Below are positions 17,072-26,269 of a DNA stretch of 64,000 bases, piece by piece (the first letter of the stretch is position 1; the number at the start of each line of letters is the position of its first letter). Source of the DNA: Streptomyces sp. YPW6 (lineage in GTDB: Bacteria > Actinomycetota > Actinomycetes > Streptomycetales > Streptomycetaceae); NCBI RefSeq assembly GCF_018866325.1, contig NZ_CP076457.1:5987001-6051000 (forward strand). Reading direction: 5' to 3'. The notes under the pieces were generated by a model. The model ran no database searches and was not told the origin of the DNA. It saw nothing but the letters and a program-made list of their open reading frames with translations. A program made the position numbers and the translations under genes.

Positions 17072-18259
17072 GTGCGTACGGTCCTGGTCACCGGCCCCGG
17101 CGGCGCGGGCCGTACCACCGTCGCGGCGGCCACCGCACTGGCCGCCGCCGGCTGCGGCAGCCGCACCCTGCTGCTCTCCGCCGAGGCCATACCCGGCTTC
17201 CCGGCCGCCACCGGACCCACCCCGGTCACCGACCGCCTCGACCACGTCCGCATCGACTCGGGCGAGCACTTCCGCGCCGAACTCACCGAGCTGCAGAACC
17301 GTGCCTCCGGCGTCCTCGACCTGCTCGGCGCGGGCCGGCTCGACGGCGACGAGATCACCGAACTCCCCGGCTCCCCGCAGCTCGCCCTGCTGCACACGCT
17401 GCGCCGCGCCGCCGAGGGCGACCTGTCCGGCTACGACACCCTCGTCGTCGACCTCCCGCCGCTGACCGAGGCCCTGGCCCTGCTCGCCCTCCCGGAACAG
17501 CTGCGCCGCTATCTGCGCCGGCTGCTCCCCGCCGAACGCCAGGCCGCCCGCGCCCTGCGCCCCGTCCTCGCCCAGCTCGCCGGGGTCCCGATGCCCGCGC
17601 AGTGGCTGTACGAGGCCGCCGCCCGCAAGGACGAGGAGCTGGCCGCCGTCCAGGCCCTCATCGAGGACGAGGCCACCACGCTCCGGCTGGTCGCCGAGCC
17701 GGGACCGGCCGCCGAGGACGCCCTGCGCACCGCCCGGACCGGCCTGGCCCTGCACGGACTGCGCGCCGACCTGCTGGTCGCCTCCCGGGTGCTGCCCCGG
17801 CACTCCCCGGACCCGTGGTTCGCCGGGCTCGCCGCCCAGCAGGAGAAGTGCCTGGACCACTGGCACCAGGACGTCGCCCCGGACCTGCCCGTGCACGAGG
17901 CCGCCCACCTGGGCCGGGACCCCGAGGGCCCGGACGACCTGGCCGCGCTGGAGATCCCCGCCCCCGACGACCGGACACCGGGCCGGGCCGGCGACCCCTG
18001 GTGGACCGAGGAGGAGCAGGACGCCGGAGACGGCACCCCGGCCATCGCCTGGTGCCTGCCGCTGCCCGGGGCCGCCAAGCAGGACCTGCGCCTGGTCCGC
18101 CGGGGCGACGAACTGCTCCTGACCGTCGGCCCCTTCCACCGGATCGTGCGGATCGCCTCCGCGCTGCGCCGCTGCACGGTGTCCGGCGCGGCACTGGCCG
18201 ACGGGGTGCTGCGCGTGCGGTTCACCCCGGACCCGGCCCTGTGGCCGCGTACCTCCTGA
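17072..18259 (+). CDS. ArsA/GET3-family ATPase-like protein with degenerate P-loop
   Basis: A 395-residue protein with ArsA architecture: N-terminal P-loop-like GPGGAGRTT, VVDLPPLTEALALL at the switch II position, and a C-terminal HSP20-like strand domain (DLRLVRRGDELLLTVG ... GVLRVRFTPD). In canonical ArsA/GET3 the loop is GKGGVGKTT. Here the signature lysine is Pro and the Walker A lysine is Arg, so ATP hydrolysis may be weak or lost. GTG 17072 follows the SRPBCC stop by five bases. An arsenite role is unlikely with no arsenic genes nearby. Confidence 0.85.
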   Translation: MRTVLVTGPGGAGRTTVAAATALAAAGCGSRTLLLSAEAIPGFPAATGPTPVTDRLDHVRIDSGEHFRAELTELQNRASGVLDLLGAGRLDGDEITELPGSPQLALLHTLRRAAEGDLSGYDTLVVDLPPLTEALALLALPEQLRRYLRRLLPAERQAARALRPVLAQLAGVPMPAQWLYEAAARKDEELAAVQALIEDEATTLRLVAEPGPAAEDALRTARTGLALHGLRADLLVASRVLPRHSPDPWFAGLAAQQEKCLDHWHQDVAPDLPVHEAAHLGRDPEGPDDLAALEIPAPDDRTPGRAGDPWWTEEEQDAGDGTPAIAWCLPLPGAAKQDLRLVRRGDELLLTVGPFHRIVRIASALRRCTVSGAALADGVLRVRFTPDPALWPRTS

Positions 18260-18341
18260 ACGCCGTGCGGCCATTCGGGTAACGTCGGTAGTACGTGAAC
18301 CGCAGGCCGAACGCCGGCCGCCCGCGCCGCAGGAGTCCGCC

Positions 18342-18809
18342 ATGAGTGAAGCCACCGATCGTCCCGTCGACGGCGACGCGTGGGCCGACGCCTGCGCCGA
18401 GGACCTCGCGGCCGAGCAGGCCCGCCGCCGCGCGCAGTACGGCCCGCCGCCCGGATCCGCCGCCGAGGAGCTGCGCAAGCTGGTCGACGCCGTCGCCGAC
18501 AAGGTCTCCTCGCTCCAGACACCCCTGTTCGGCGTCGCCGCCCCCGCGGTCCAGCAGGCCATCCGGCAGGCGAAGTCCGCCGTGGAACCGGTCATCGAAC
18601 GCAACCCCCAGGTCTTCGACCACCTCGCCGCCGCCGGCAGTGAACTGCTGGCCGCCTACCGCTCCGCGGTCGAGGGCCAGGAGAGCCGCTGGACCCGCAC
18701 CACCGAGGGCGCGTCGGGCACCGCGGGCCCCTCGAAGAAGGCCGCCGACGACCCGTCCGACCCCCGCGACGAGGGCCCTTCCGGCACCGAACGCATCGAT
18801 CTGGACTGA
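18342..18809 (+). CDS. DUF5304-type small protein preceding glkA
   Basis: A 155-residue, mostly helical acidic protein. After WADACAEDLAAEQARRR, the segment EELRKLVDAVADKVSSLQTPLFG is followed by helices and a low-complexity tail of Ser, Asp, Pro and Glu ending in IDLD. In S. coelicolor the corresponding position immediately upstream of glkA is held by a gene (SCO2127) reported to affect glucose uptake and kinase activity; identity by position is an inference. A possible promoter (TAACGT) lies upstream. No catalytic motif seen. Confidence 0.85.
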   Translation: MSEATDRPVDGDAWADACAEDLAAEQARRRAQYGPPPGSAAEELRKLVDAVADKVSSLQTPLFGVAAPAVQQAIRQAKSAVEPVIERNPQVFDHLAAAGSELLAAYRSAVEGQESRWTRTTEGASGTAGPSKKAADDPSDPRDEGPSGTERIDLD

Positions 18810-18883
18810 CCGGCTCCGGCCGGTACCGGGCGCGGCCTCGGGTACGGTTGCCCTAGCGGGGCTCGACCGGAACTGAGGGATTC

Positions 18884-19825
18884 ATGGGACTCACCATCGG
18901 CGTCGATATCGGCGGCACGAAGATCGCGGCTGGAGTGGTCGACGAAGAGGGCCGGATCCTCTCGACGTTCAAGGTGGCGACCCCGCCGACGGCCGACGGC
19001 ATCGTCGACGCGATCTGCGCGGCGGTCGCCGGGGCGAGCGAGGGGCACGACGTGGAGGCCGTCGGCATCGGCGCCGCCGGGTACGTCGACGACAAGCGCG
19101 CCACCGTCCTCTTCGCACCGAACATCAACTGGCGTCACGAACCGCTCAAGGACAAGGTCGAGCAGCGCGTCGGCCTCCCCGTCGTCGTCGAGAACGACGC
19201 CAACGCCGCGGCCTGGGGCGAATACCGCTTCGGGGCCGGACAGGGCCACGACGACGTCATCTGCATCACGCTCGGCACCGGCCTCGGCGGCGGCATCATC
19301 ATCGGCAACAAGCTGCGCCGCGGACGCTTCGGCGTGGCCGCCGAGTTCGGCCACATCCGGGTCGTCCCGGACGGTCTGCTCTGCGGCTGCGGCAGCCAGG
19401 GCTGCTGGGAGCAGTACGCCTCCGGCCGCGCGCTCGTCCGGTACGCCAAGCAGCGCGCCAACGCCACCCCCGAGAACGCCGCCGTCCTGCTCGGCCTCGG
19501 CGACGGCTCGGTGGAGGGCATCGAGGGCAAGCACATCAGCGAGGCCGCCCGCCAGGGCGACCCGGTGGCCGTGGACTCGTTCCGTGAGCTGGCCCGCTGG
19601 GCCGGCGCCGGACTGGCCGACCTCGCCTCGCTGTTCGACCCGTCCGCGTTCATCGTCGGCGGCGGCGTCTCGGACGAGGGCGAGCTCGTCCTCGGACCGA
19701 TCCGCAAGTCGTTCCGGCGCTGGCTGATCGGCGGCGAGTGGCGCCCGCACGCCCAGGTGCTCGCCGCCCAACTCGGCGGCAAGGCAGGGCTCGTGGGCGC
19801 GGCCGACCTGGCCCGCCAGGGCTGA
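18884..19825 (+). CDS. glkA: ROK-family glucokinase
   Basis: A 313-residue ATP-dependent glucose kinase that also mediates carbon catabolite repression in Streptomyces. It shows the phosphate motif DIGGTKIAAGVV at the N-terminus, ENDANAAAWGEY, TLGTGLGGGIIIG, and the ROK zinc motif CGCGSQGCWEQ. ATG 18884 has GAGGGA upstream. It follows the DUF5304 gene by 74 bp, with a possible TACGGT -10 between them, so it may have its own promoter. The length and motifs are those of an intact enzyme. Confidence 0.96.
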   Translation: MGLTIGVDIGGTKIAAGVVDEEGRILSTFKVATPPTADGIVDAICAAVAGASEGHDVEAVGIGAAGYVDDKRATVLFAPNINWRHEPLKDKVEQRVGLPVVVENDANAAAWGEYRFGAGQGHDDVICITLGTGLGGGIIIGNKLRRGRFGVAAEFGHIRVVPDGLLCGCGSQGCWEQYASGRALVRYAKQRANATPENAAVLLGLGDGSVEGIEGKHISEAARQGDPVAVDSFRELARWAGAGLADLASLFDPSAFIVGGGVSDEGELVLGPIRKSFRRWLIGGEWRPHAQVLAAQLGGKAGLVGAADLARQG

Positions 19826-19848
19826 GGCCAGGTCCGCCACGACGCATC

Positions 19849-19888
19849 GGACGCCCGTCGCCGCCCTCCGGGGCAGCGGCGGGCGTCC
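19849..19888 (+). terminator. Terminator after glkA
   Basis: An inverted repeat GGACGCCCG...CGCCGC / GCGGCGGGCGTCC with one small bulge and an 11-base loop, between glkA and the next gene's promoter. Confidence 0.7.
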
Positions 19889-19905
19889 GCCGTATCGTGG
19901 CCCGC

Positions 19906-20661
19906 ATGGTCCTGACGCCCCTGCCCGACTCCCGTACCGAGCCGGACGGTTCAGCCGTCATCAGAGTGCTGAGCTACAACGTCCGTTCCCTGCGCGACGA
20001 CACCGCGGCCCTGGCCCGCGTCATCCGCGCCTGCGCACCCGATCTGGTCCTCGTCCAGGAGGCCCCGCGCTTCTTCCGCTGGCGCAAGGCCGCGGCCCGG
20101 CTCGCGAAGAGCAGCGGCCTCGTGGTGCTGAGCGGCGGGGCCACCGCCGCCGGACCCCTGCTGCTGTGCTCGCTGCGGGTGGCGGCCGAGCGCACCGAGG
20201 ACGTCCTGCTGCCCCGTACGCCCGGTCTGCACCGCCGGGGCTTCGCCACCGCCGTCGTGCGGATCGCCGGAGCCCGGCTCGGGGTGCTGAGCTGCCATCT
20301 GAGCCTCCAGCACGACGAACGCCTCGCCCAGGCGGACCTGCTGCTGGAGCGGCTGGCCTCGATGGGCGTGGAACACGCCGTGGCGGGCGGCGACCTCAAC
20401 GACGTACCGACGGGGAAGGCGTTCGGGCGCCTGGCCGGGCCGCTCCAGGACTGCCGGGCCGTCGCCCCGTGGGGCGGCGGGCCGACGTTCCCGCCCGGCC
20501 GGCCCCGCAAGCGCATCGACGCCGTCTTCGCGACCCCGGGCATCGAGGTGCTCGGCTGCGGGGTGCCGAGCGGGCTGCCCGGGGTGGGCGAGGACGACCT
20601 GAGGGCGGCCACGGACCATCTGCCGGTCCTGGCCGCCCTCAGGGTGCCCGCCGCGGGGTGA
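19906..20661 (+). CDS. Endonuclease/exonuclease/phosphatase family protein
   Basis: A 251-residue EEP-fold metal-dependent hydrolase: LSYNVRSL, the metal-binding QEAPRF glutamate, GGDLND, RKRIDAVF and the C-terminal catalytic ATDHLPV. The fold includes nucleases, sphingomyelinases and phosphatases; the substrate cannot be read here. There is no signal peptide. TATCGT lies seven bases before ATG 19906 with no Shine-Dalgarno sequence, suggesting leaderless translation; upstream in-frame starts lie in the glkA terminator. Confidence 0.9.
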   Translation: MVLTPLPDSRTEPDGSAVIRVLSYNVRSLRDDTAALARVIRACAPDLVLVQEAPRFFRWRKAAARLAKSSGLVVLSGGATAAGPLLLCSLRVAAERTEDVLLPRTPGLHRRGFATAVVRIAGARLGVLSCHLSLQHDERLAQADLLLERLASMGVEHAVAGGDLNDVPTGKAFGRLAGPLQDCRAVAPWGGGPTFPPGRPRKRIDAVFATPGIEVLGCGVPSGLPGVGEDDLRAATDHLPVLAALRVPAAG

Positions 20662-20686
20662 CCGCGGTCATCCGCGGGGCCACCCG

Positions 20687-21388
20687 CTACACGACCGCGC
20701 CGCGCCCCGGGTCGCCGTAGGTGTCGTCATCGTCGTCGTGCGGCATCCGGGCCACCAGGGTGGCGAAGCCCCCCAGGAAGCCTCCGATGCAGAGCGTGGT
20801 GAGCCACCACGTCATCTCCCACTGGAACAGCACCGCGATCAGCATCAGCACCGGCCCGCCGATCACCGCGAGCCAGGCGAACTTCGCCGTGACGTCGGCC
20901 TCCGGCAGCGGCGGCGGCTCCGGGGGCACGAAGTGGCCCTCGTCCCCGTCGTCCGCCTCGCCGATGCCGTCGTCCTTGGACTCGGGCAGCTCGTAGTCAC
21001 GGGGCCCCGCGACGCCGGGCGCGAACACCACCGAACCGCCCAGCGCCTTCTTCTCCGGCGGCTTCGGGGGCGTCTTGTCGGACCCCTTGTCCGCCGGGCC
21101 CCCGGCCGGGCCGTCGCAGGACCCCGTCACATTGCGCTGGTCGTCCTCCAGCAGGGCCAGGTCCTCGACGGACTTGAACGGCTTGGCGCCCGGCGGGTCC
21201 GGCGGCTCCTCCCCGTACCCCGCGACGATCGCGGCCCACGCCGCGTCCTCGTCGACCGGCCGCTCCCGCTCCTGCTCCGCTCCCCCGGCCCCCGCCCGCT
21301 CCGTCCCCTCCGGGACGGGCGCGGGCCCCGTGGGGCGCGGTTCGCGCTCCTCGTCGCTGCCTGTGCGTTCCGCGTCGTGCTCAGCCAC
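20687..21388 (-). CDS. Membrane protein with long acidic N-terminal domain
   Basis: A 233-residue protein I do not recognise. Residues 1 to about 165 are hydrophilic, rich in Glu, Asp and Pro, and likely disordered and cytoplasmic. Two adjacent transmembrane helices follow (WLAVIGGPVLMLIAVLF and WWLTTLCIGGFLGGFATLV), then a short aspartate-rich tail (DDDDD). Its start overlaps the end of the alpha/beta hydrolase gene by eight bases, so it is translated from the same mRNA. Function unknown. Confidence 0.85.
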   Translation of the reverse strand: MAEHDAERTGSDEEREPRPTGPAPVPEGTERAGAGGAEQERERPVDEDAAWAAIVAGYGEEPPDPPGAKPFKSVEDLALLEDDQRNVTGSCDGPAGGPADKGSDKTPPKPPEKKALGGSVVFAPGVAGPRDYELPESKDDGIGEADDGDEGHFVPPEPPPLPEADVTAKFAWLAVIGGPVLMLIAVLFQWEMTWWLTTLCIGGFLGGFATLVARMPHDDDDDTYGDPGRGAVV

Positions 21389-22160
21389 CGGACGTGCTCC
21401 CCTTCATCCCGACGTTCGGTGCGAGACGGCCGATGAACCGGTAGCTCTCATCGAAGATCCGCTCCGCATCATGGTCCAACGTCGCCACGTGGTAGCTCTG
21501 TTCCAGCAAGATCTCGGAGACGTCCGTGGAGGAGATCCGGCTGAGGATCCGGGCGCTGTCGGCGGGCGGCACGACATGGTCCTGCGGGCTGTGCAGAAGC
21601 ACCACCGGCTGGGTCACCTGGGGCAGCTCCCCGTCGACCAGGCGGAAGAACTTCCGTACCGAGTGGGCGCAGTGCAGCGGGACACGGTCGTACCCCACCT
21701 CGTGGGAGCCCGGCAGCGCGATGTCGTCGGCCAGCCCCTTCGTCGTGCGCACGAGGTGGCGGGCGAGGGGCAGCGCGTACGCCGAGAGGCCGTGCACCTT
21801 GTTGGCGGGGTTGACCAGCACCAGACCGCTGATCGCCTCCCCGTGCCGGGCCGCGAGCCGCAGGGACAGCGCGCCGCCCATGGAGAGCCCGAAGACGAAG
21901 ACCTGCTCGCACCTCTCGGTGAGGAGCCGCAGCTCCCGGTCCACCTCCGCGTACCAGTCCTGCCAGCCGGTGGCCGCCATGTCCTCCCAGCGGGTGCCGT
22001 GGCCCGGCAGCAGCGGCAGTGAGACCGTCAGTCCGCGCTCGGCGAGATAATCGGCCCAGGGGCGCAGTGACTGCGGGGATCCGGTGAAGCCATGGCAGAG
22101 GAGGACGCCGACCTCTCCGCCCTCGTGGCGGAACGGCTCGGCTCCAGGGAGGACCGGCAC
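21381..22160 (-). CDS. Alpha/beta hydrolase, carboxylesterase/monoacylglycerol-lipase-like
   Basis: A 259-residue serine hydrolase of the Est30-like group: oxyanion HGFTGSP, nucleophile elbow GLSMGG, aspartate in SPQDHVVP and histidine in SYHVATLD. There is no signal peptide. GTG 22160 has GGAGA upstream. It is divergent from the PlsC-type acyltransferase gene, compatible with a lipid-related role but not proof of one. It forms an operon with the acidic membrane protein. Confidence 0.92.
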   Translation of the reverse strand: MPVLPGAEPFRHEGGEVGVLLCHGFTGSPQSLRPWADYLAERGLTVSLPLLPGHGTRWEDMAATGWQDWYAEVDRELRLLTERCEQVFVFGLSMGGALSLRLAARHGEAISGLVLVNPANKVHGLSAYALPLARHLVRTTKGLADDIALPGSHEVGYDRVPLHCAHSVRKFFRLVDGELPQVTQPVVLLHSPQDHVVPPADSARILSRISSTDVSEILLEQSYHVATLDHDAERIFDESYRFIGRLAPNVGMKGSTSGG

Positions 22161-22345
22161 CAGGGTCTCCTGTTCGTGGGACGGGGCGGGGGAGGGCGCA
22201 CCTGGGGGAGTGCTTGACGGATGACTTCACCGTACGCGACCGGACCGACACCGACCAGGGCCGTCACGCCCCCGTGAAGCACCCCCGCGGGCCCCGCCCC
22301 GGAGGCGAGCCCCTGCCGGGCCGAGGCCGCCGCGACGCCACAGGC

Positions 22346-22351
22346 TAGTCT
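22346..22351 (+). promoter_or_regulatory. Candidate -10 element upstream of the acyltransferase gene
   Basis: TAGTCT, 29 bases before TTG 22381, in a small CTAG-tct-CTAG palindrome, followed by the strong ribosome site AGGAGG. Confidence 0.45.
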
Positions 22352-22380
22352 CTAGCGACAGCACACAGGAGGAACCAGAG

Positions 22381-23151
22381 TTGATCTACGGCGCCATGAA
22401 GTTCTCCATCGGCGGGTCCCTGAAGCTCGCTTTCCGGCCGTGGGTGGAGGGCCTGGAGAACATCCCCGAGCGCGGTCCGGCGATCCTCGCCAGCAACCAC
22501 CTCTCGTTCTCCGACTCGTTCTTCCTCCCGGCCGTGCTGGACCGCAAGGTCACGTTCATCGCCAAGGCCGAGTACTTCACCTCGCCCGGCGTGAAGGGCA
22601 AGCTCACCGCCGCGTTCTTCAAGGGCGTCGGGCAGCTCCCCGTCGACCGCTCCGGCGCCCGCGGCGCCGGCGAGGCGGCGATCAAGGCGGGCATCCAGGT
22701 CATCGAGAGCGGCGGCCTCTTCGGCATCTACCCCGAAGGCACCCGCTCGCCCGACGGACGGCTCTACCGCGGCAAGCCCGGCGGCCTCGCCCGGGTGGCC
22801 CTGGCCACCGGAGCGCCCGTCATCCCGGTCGCCATGATCGACACCGAGAAGATCCAGCCGCCCGGCCAGGTGGTGCCCAAGCTCATGCGCCCCGGCATCA
22901 GGATCGGCAAGCCGCTGGACTTCAGCCGCTACCAGGGCATGGACGGCGACCGCTTCATCCTGCGCTCGGTCACCGACGAGGTCATGTACGAGATCATGAA
23001 GCTCTCCGGCCAGGAGTACGTCGACATCTACGCCACCGCCGCCAAGCGCCAGATCGCCGACGAGGCGAAGGCCAGGGCCGAGGAGGCCAAGCGGGAGCGG
23101 AAGCAGGCCGCCGGGCGCAACGAGGACGGAGCGGAACGGCCCGGCGCGTAG
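22381..23151 (+). CDS. 1-acylglycerol-3-phosphate acyltransferase-like (PlsC family)
   Basis: A 256-residue membrane-associated acyltransferase. The catalytic NHLSFSDS (H-x4-D) motif, the PEGTRSPDG phosphate-binding block and the VIPVAMID strand are in the expected order. It should acylate lysophosphatidic acid or a related lysolipid. The TTG start is decided by AGGAGG seven to eight bases upstream. The charged Lys/Glu/Ala tail (about residues 220-256) is helical. The macS gene follows 33 bp later. Confidence 0.93.
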   Translation: MIYGAMKFSIGGSLKLAFRPWVEGLENIPERGPAILASNHLSFSDSFFLPAVLDRKVTFIAKAEYFTSPGVKGKLTAAFFKGVGQLPVDRSGARGAGEAAIKAGIQVIESGGLFGIYPEGTRSPDGRLYRGKPGGLARVALATGAPVIPVAMIDTEKIQPPGQVVPKLMRPGIRIGKPLDFSRYQGMDGDRFILRSVTDEVMYEIMKLSGQEYVDIYATAAKRQIADEAKARAEEAKRERKQAAGRNEDGAERPGA

Positions 23152-23184
23152 CCGCGTCGTCGAACCGTCGGGTGGGGGGTGCCC

Positions 23185-24438
23185 ATGGCCAAGCGTGAGC
23201 GGGTCGTCCGGATGTCGGTCGAGCTGCCGCTGTGGCGTGCGCTGACGGGCTACCGCGTGCTGACGATGGTCTACGCGGTACTGCTCGCGGTCTTCGGCAA
23301 GGACAACGCCGGCCGGGAGAGGTTCGAGCGGCCCTGGGTCGCCGTCGCCTATCTGGCGTTCCTCTGCGTCTGGACGCTCGCCACCCTTCCCAAGGTCCGC
23401 TCGGCGGCCAACTGCACCAAACGCTTCCTCGGGGCCGACCTGGTCGTCGCGCTGACCGGCATCCTCCTCACCCCGCTCGCCGACGTCGACTCCCAGTCCT
23501 TCGACGGGCCGACGCTCCCGTCGATCTGGACGGCCGGCGCGGTCCTCGCCTTCGCCATCAAGGGCGGCTGGCGGTGGGCGGCCTTCGCCTCCACGTTCGT
23601 CGCCGCCGCCAACATCATCCAGCGCGGCGAACCCAGCCGGGACACCTACCACAACGTCCTGCTGGTCTGGGTCGCCTCCATCGCCATCGGGTACGTCGTC
23701 GAGGTCGCCCGCGCCAGTGAGCGCACCCTCGCCCGCGCCCTGGAGATCGAGGCCGCCACCCGCGAACGCGAACGGCTCGCCCGCGACATCCACGACAGCG
23801 TGCTCCAGGTCCTCGCCATGGTCCAGCGCCGCGGCACCGCCATCGGCGGCGAGGCGGCCGACCTGGGCCGGATGGCCGGGGAGCAGGAGGTCGCCCTGCG
23901 CACCCTGGTCTCCAGCGGCCTCGTGCCCCCCACCCGGATCTCCGAGGACACCGCGGCGGGCGCCGTGGTCCGCACGGTCGAGGTCGACGAGGAGGAGGGG
24001 CCCGCCGGCCAGGCCCTCTGCGACCTGCGCGCCCTGCTCGCCCCGCACGCCGGGTCCCGGACGAGCTTCGCCGAGCCGGGCGCCCCGGTGCTGCTCCCCG
24101 CCGCCTCGGCCCGGGAGCTGGCCGCCGCCGTCAGCGCCGCCCTGGACAACGTCCGGGTGCACGCGGGCCCGGACGCCCAGGCGTGGATCCTGGTCGAGGA
24201 CGAGCCGGACGAGGTGATCGTCACGGTCCGCGACGACGGCCCCGGCATCCCCGAGGGGCGGCTCGCCCAGGCGGAGGGGGAGGGGCGGCTCGGAGTGGCG
24301 CTCTCCATCCGCGGCCGGCTGCGCGACCTGGGCGGCACGGCAGAGCTGATCTCGGTGCCCGGACAGGGCTGCGAGGTCGAGTTGAAGGTTCCCAGAGCAC
24401 CGAGGGTTTCCCGGGGGAAGGCAGGATCGGCCCGATGA
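23185..24438 (+). CDS. macS: MacS-type membrane sensor histidine kinase
   Basis: A 417-residue sensor kinase. About five transmembrane helices fill residues 20-185, with only short loops outside. The HisKA_3 dimerisation box ERERLARDIHDSVLQVLAMV holds the phospho-acceptor histidine. The HATPase domain has ALDNVRVHAG (N box) and DDGPGIPEG (G1), then GLGV-like LGVALSIRGR. Its stop overlaps the macR start by four bases. In S. coelicolor MacRS controls membrane-protein and morphogenesis genes. Placing this pair as MacRS rests on family and neighbourhood. Confidence 0.9.
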   Translation: MAKRERVVRMSVELPLWRALTGYRVLTMVYAVLLAVFGKDNAGRERFERPWVAVAYLAFLCVWTLATLPKVRSAANCTKRFLGADLVVALTGILLTPLADVDSQSFDGPTLPSIWTAGAVLAFAIKGGWRWAAFASTFVAAANIIQRGEPSRDTYHNVLLVWVASIAIGYVVEVARASERTLARALEIEAATRERERLARDIHDSVLQVLAMVQRRGTAIGGEAADLGRMAGEQEVALRTLVSSGLVPPTRISEDTAAGAVVRTVEVDEEEGPAGQALCDLRALLAPHAGSRTSFAEPGAPVLLPAASARELAAAVSAALDNVRVHAGPDAQAWILVEDEPDEVIVTVRDDGPGIPEGRLAQAEGEGRLGVALSIRGRLRDLGGTAELISVPGQGCEVELKVPRAPRVSRGKAGSAR

Positions 24439-25139
24439 GCACGCAGAACACACCGCAGGACGCGCAGGGGGCGCCCGACCGGCCCATCAGGGTCATGGTC
24501 GTCGACGACCACCCCATGTGGCGCGACGCGGTCGCCCGCGACCTGACCGAGTCCGGCTTCGACGTCGTCGCGACCGCCGGGGACGGCGCCCAGGCGGTAC
24601 GCCGGGCCAGGGCGGTCGGCCCGGACGTCCTGGTCCTCGACCTGAACCTCCCCGCCATGCCCGGCGTCCAGGTCTGCAAGGAGCTCGTCGGCTCCCACCC
24701 CGGCCTGCGGGTCCTGGTCCTCTCCGCGAGCGGCGAGCACGCCGACGTCCTGGAGGCGGTGAAGTCCGGAGCCACCGGCTATCTGCTGAAGTCCGCCTCC
24801 ACCCAGGAGCTGACCGACGCCGTCCGCTCCACCGCGGCCGGCGACCCGGTCTTCACCCCGGGACTGGCCGGCCTGGTCCTCGGCGAGTACCGCCGGCTCG
24901 CCTCCGACCCCGCGCCCGTGGCTTCGAACGAACCCAAGGCCCCGCAGCTCACCGACCGGGAGACCGAGGTGCTGCGGCTCGTCGCCAAGGGACTGTCGTA
25001 CAAGCAGATCGCCGAACGGCTGGTCATCTCCCACCGCACCGTCCAGAACCACGTGCAGAACACCCTCGGCAAGCTCCAGCTGCACAACCGGGTGGAACTC
25101 GTGCGGTACGCCATCGAGCGGGGCCTCGACGACGCCTGA
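24435..25139 (+). CDS. macR: MacR-type NarL/LuxR-family response regulator
   Basis: A 234-residue two-domain regulator. The receiver domain has the acidic pair VVDDHP, phospho-acceptor aspartate in LVLDLNLP and lysine in YLLKSAS. A linker of about 35 residues leads to the LuxR-type helix-turn-helix LTDRETEVLRLVAKGLS ... ISHRTVQNHVQNTL. It is coupled to the kinase through ATGA. The MacR operator known from S. coelicolor is TGAGTAC-n2-GTACTCA; a close match is at 44260-44275. Confidence 0.92.
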   Translation: MSTQNTPQDAQGAPDRPIRVMVVDDHPMWRDAVARDLTESGFDVVATAGDGAQAVRRARAVGPDVLVLDLNLPAMPGVQVCKELVGSHPGLRVLVLSASGEHADVLEAVKSGATGYLLKSASTQELTDAVRSTAAGDPVFTPGLAGLVLGEYRRLASDPAPVASNEPKAPQLTDRETEVLRLVAKGLSYKQIAERLVISHRTVQNHVQNTLGKLQLHNRVELVRYAIERGLDDA

Positions 25140-25223
25140 CCCGGCGGGGCCGGGGCCGGGGCCGTATATTCGCGCTGACCGGCCCTGCCCTGTTCCGTCC
25201 CCAGACACAGCTCGGGAGACCCT

Positions 25224-26222
25224 GTGGAAATCCTGGCCTTCGGTGTGCAGTCCGACGAGAAGCCCCTGATCGAGAAGGCCTTCGAGGGGTTGCACGAGGT
25301 CCGCTGCCTGGACGTCTTCCTCACCCGGGACACCGCCCCGATCGCGGCCGGCCACGAGATCATCTCCACCAGCGTCAACGCCGACCTGAGCGCCCCGGTA
25401 CTCCAGACGCTCGCCGCGGGCGGCACGCAGATGATCGCCCAGCGCTCCACCGGCTTCAACAACATCGACCTGGAGGTCGCCGAGCGGCTCGCCCTGCGCG
25501 TCGCCCGGGTCTCGTACTACTCGCCGTACTCGGTCGCCGAATTCGCCTGGACGCTCGCCATGGCCGTCAACCGGCGCATCATCCGGGCCGCGAGCCGCAC
25601 CCGGGACTTCGACTTCCGCCTCGACGGGCTGCTCGGCCGGGACATGCGCGGCCGGACCGTCGGCGTGCTCGGCACCGGCAAGATCGGCGAGGCGTTCACC
25701 CGGATCGCCCACGGCTTCGGCATGAAGCTGCTCGGCTGGGACGTCGTGGAGAACCCGGCCTGCGTCGAGCTGGGCATGGAGTACGTGGAGAAGGAGCGGC
25801 TGTTCGCCGAGGCGGACCTGATCAGCCTGCACGTACCGCTGCTGCCCGCCACCGAGCACCTCGTCGACGAGGCCGCCCTCCGGGCGATGAAGGACGACGC
25901 GATCCTCGTCAACTCCAGCCGCGGCGGCCTCATCGACTCGGCCGCCCTGGTCACCGAACTGCGCGCGGGCCGTTTCCTCGGCGTCGGGCTCGACGTGTAC
26001 GAGGCGGAGGCCGGGCTGTTCTTCCTCGACAAGTCCCTGGAGGGCATCGACGACGACACCCTCGCCCGGCTGGTGACCTTCCCCAACGTCATCGTCACCT
26101 CCCACCAGGCGTACTACACCGAGGACGCGGTGGGCCAGATCATCGACGCGACCGTCCGGAACGTCGCCGACCACCTGGCCCGCCGCCGCAGCGAGAACGT
26201 CCTCGTGCCGAGGAACGCCTAG
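25224..26222 (+). CDS. NAD-dependent D-2-hydroxyacid dehydrogenase (D-lactate dehydrogenase-like)
   Basis: A 332-residue enzyme reducing a 2-keto acid such as pyruvate to the D-hydroxy acid. The Rossmann motif GTGKIG (about residue 153) lies between two halves of the substrate domain. The catalytic arginine (NSSRGGLID), glutamate (YEAEAG) and histidine (TSHQAYYT) are all present. Substrate contacts RSTGFNNIDL and YYSPYSVAEF match D-LDH more than phosphoglycerate dehydrogenase. GTG 25224 has GGGAG upstream. Confidence 0.92.
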   Translation: MEILAFGVQSDEKPLIEKAFEGLHEVRCLDVFLTRDTAPIAAGHEIISTSVNADLSAPVLQTLAAGGTQMIAQRSTGFNNIDLEVAERLALRVARVSYYSPYSVAEFAWTLAMAVNRRIIRAASRTRDFDFRLDGLLGRDMRGRTVGVLGTGKIGEAFTRIAHGFGMKLLGWDVVENPACVELGMEYVEKERLFAEADLISLHVPLLPATEHLVDEAALRAMKDDAILVNSSRGGLIDSAALVTELRAGRFLGVGLDVYEAEAGLFFLDKSLEGIDDDTLARLVTFPNVIVTSHQAYYTEDAVGQIIDATVRNVADHLARRRSENVLVPRNA

Positions 26223-26269
26223 GGCCAGACGCCGCGCGGCAGGCGGCAGTTCGACGACAGGCCCTGGGC

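Noticed and set aside
17072..18259. Arsenite efflux ATPase
   Set aside because: No arsB/arsR/arsC neighbours and the P-loop lysines are gone; only the fold relationship is supported.
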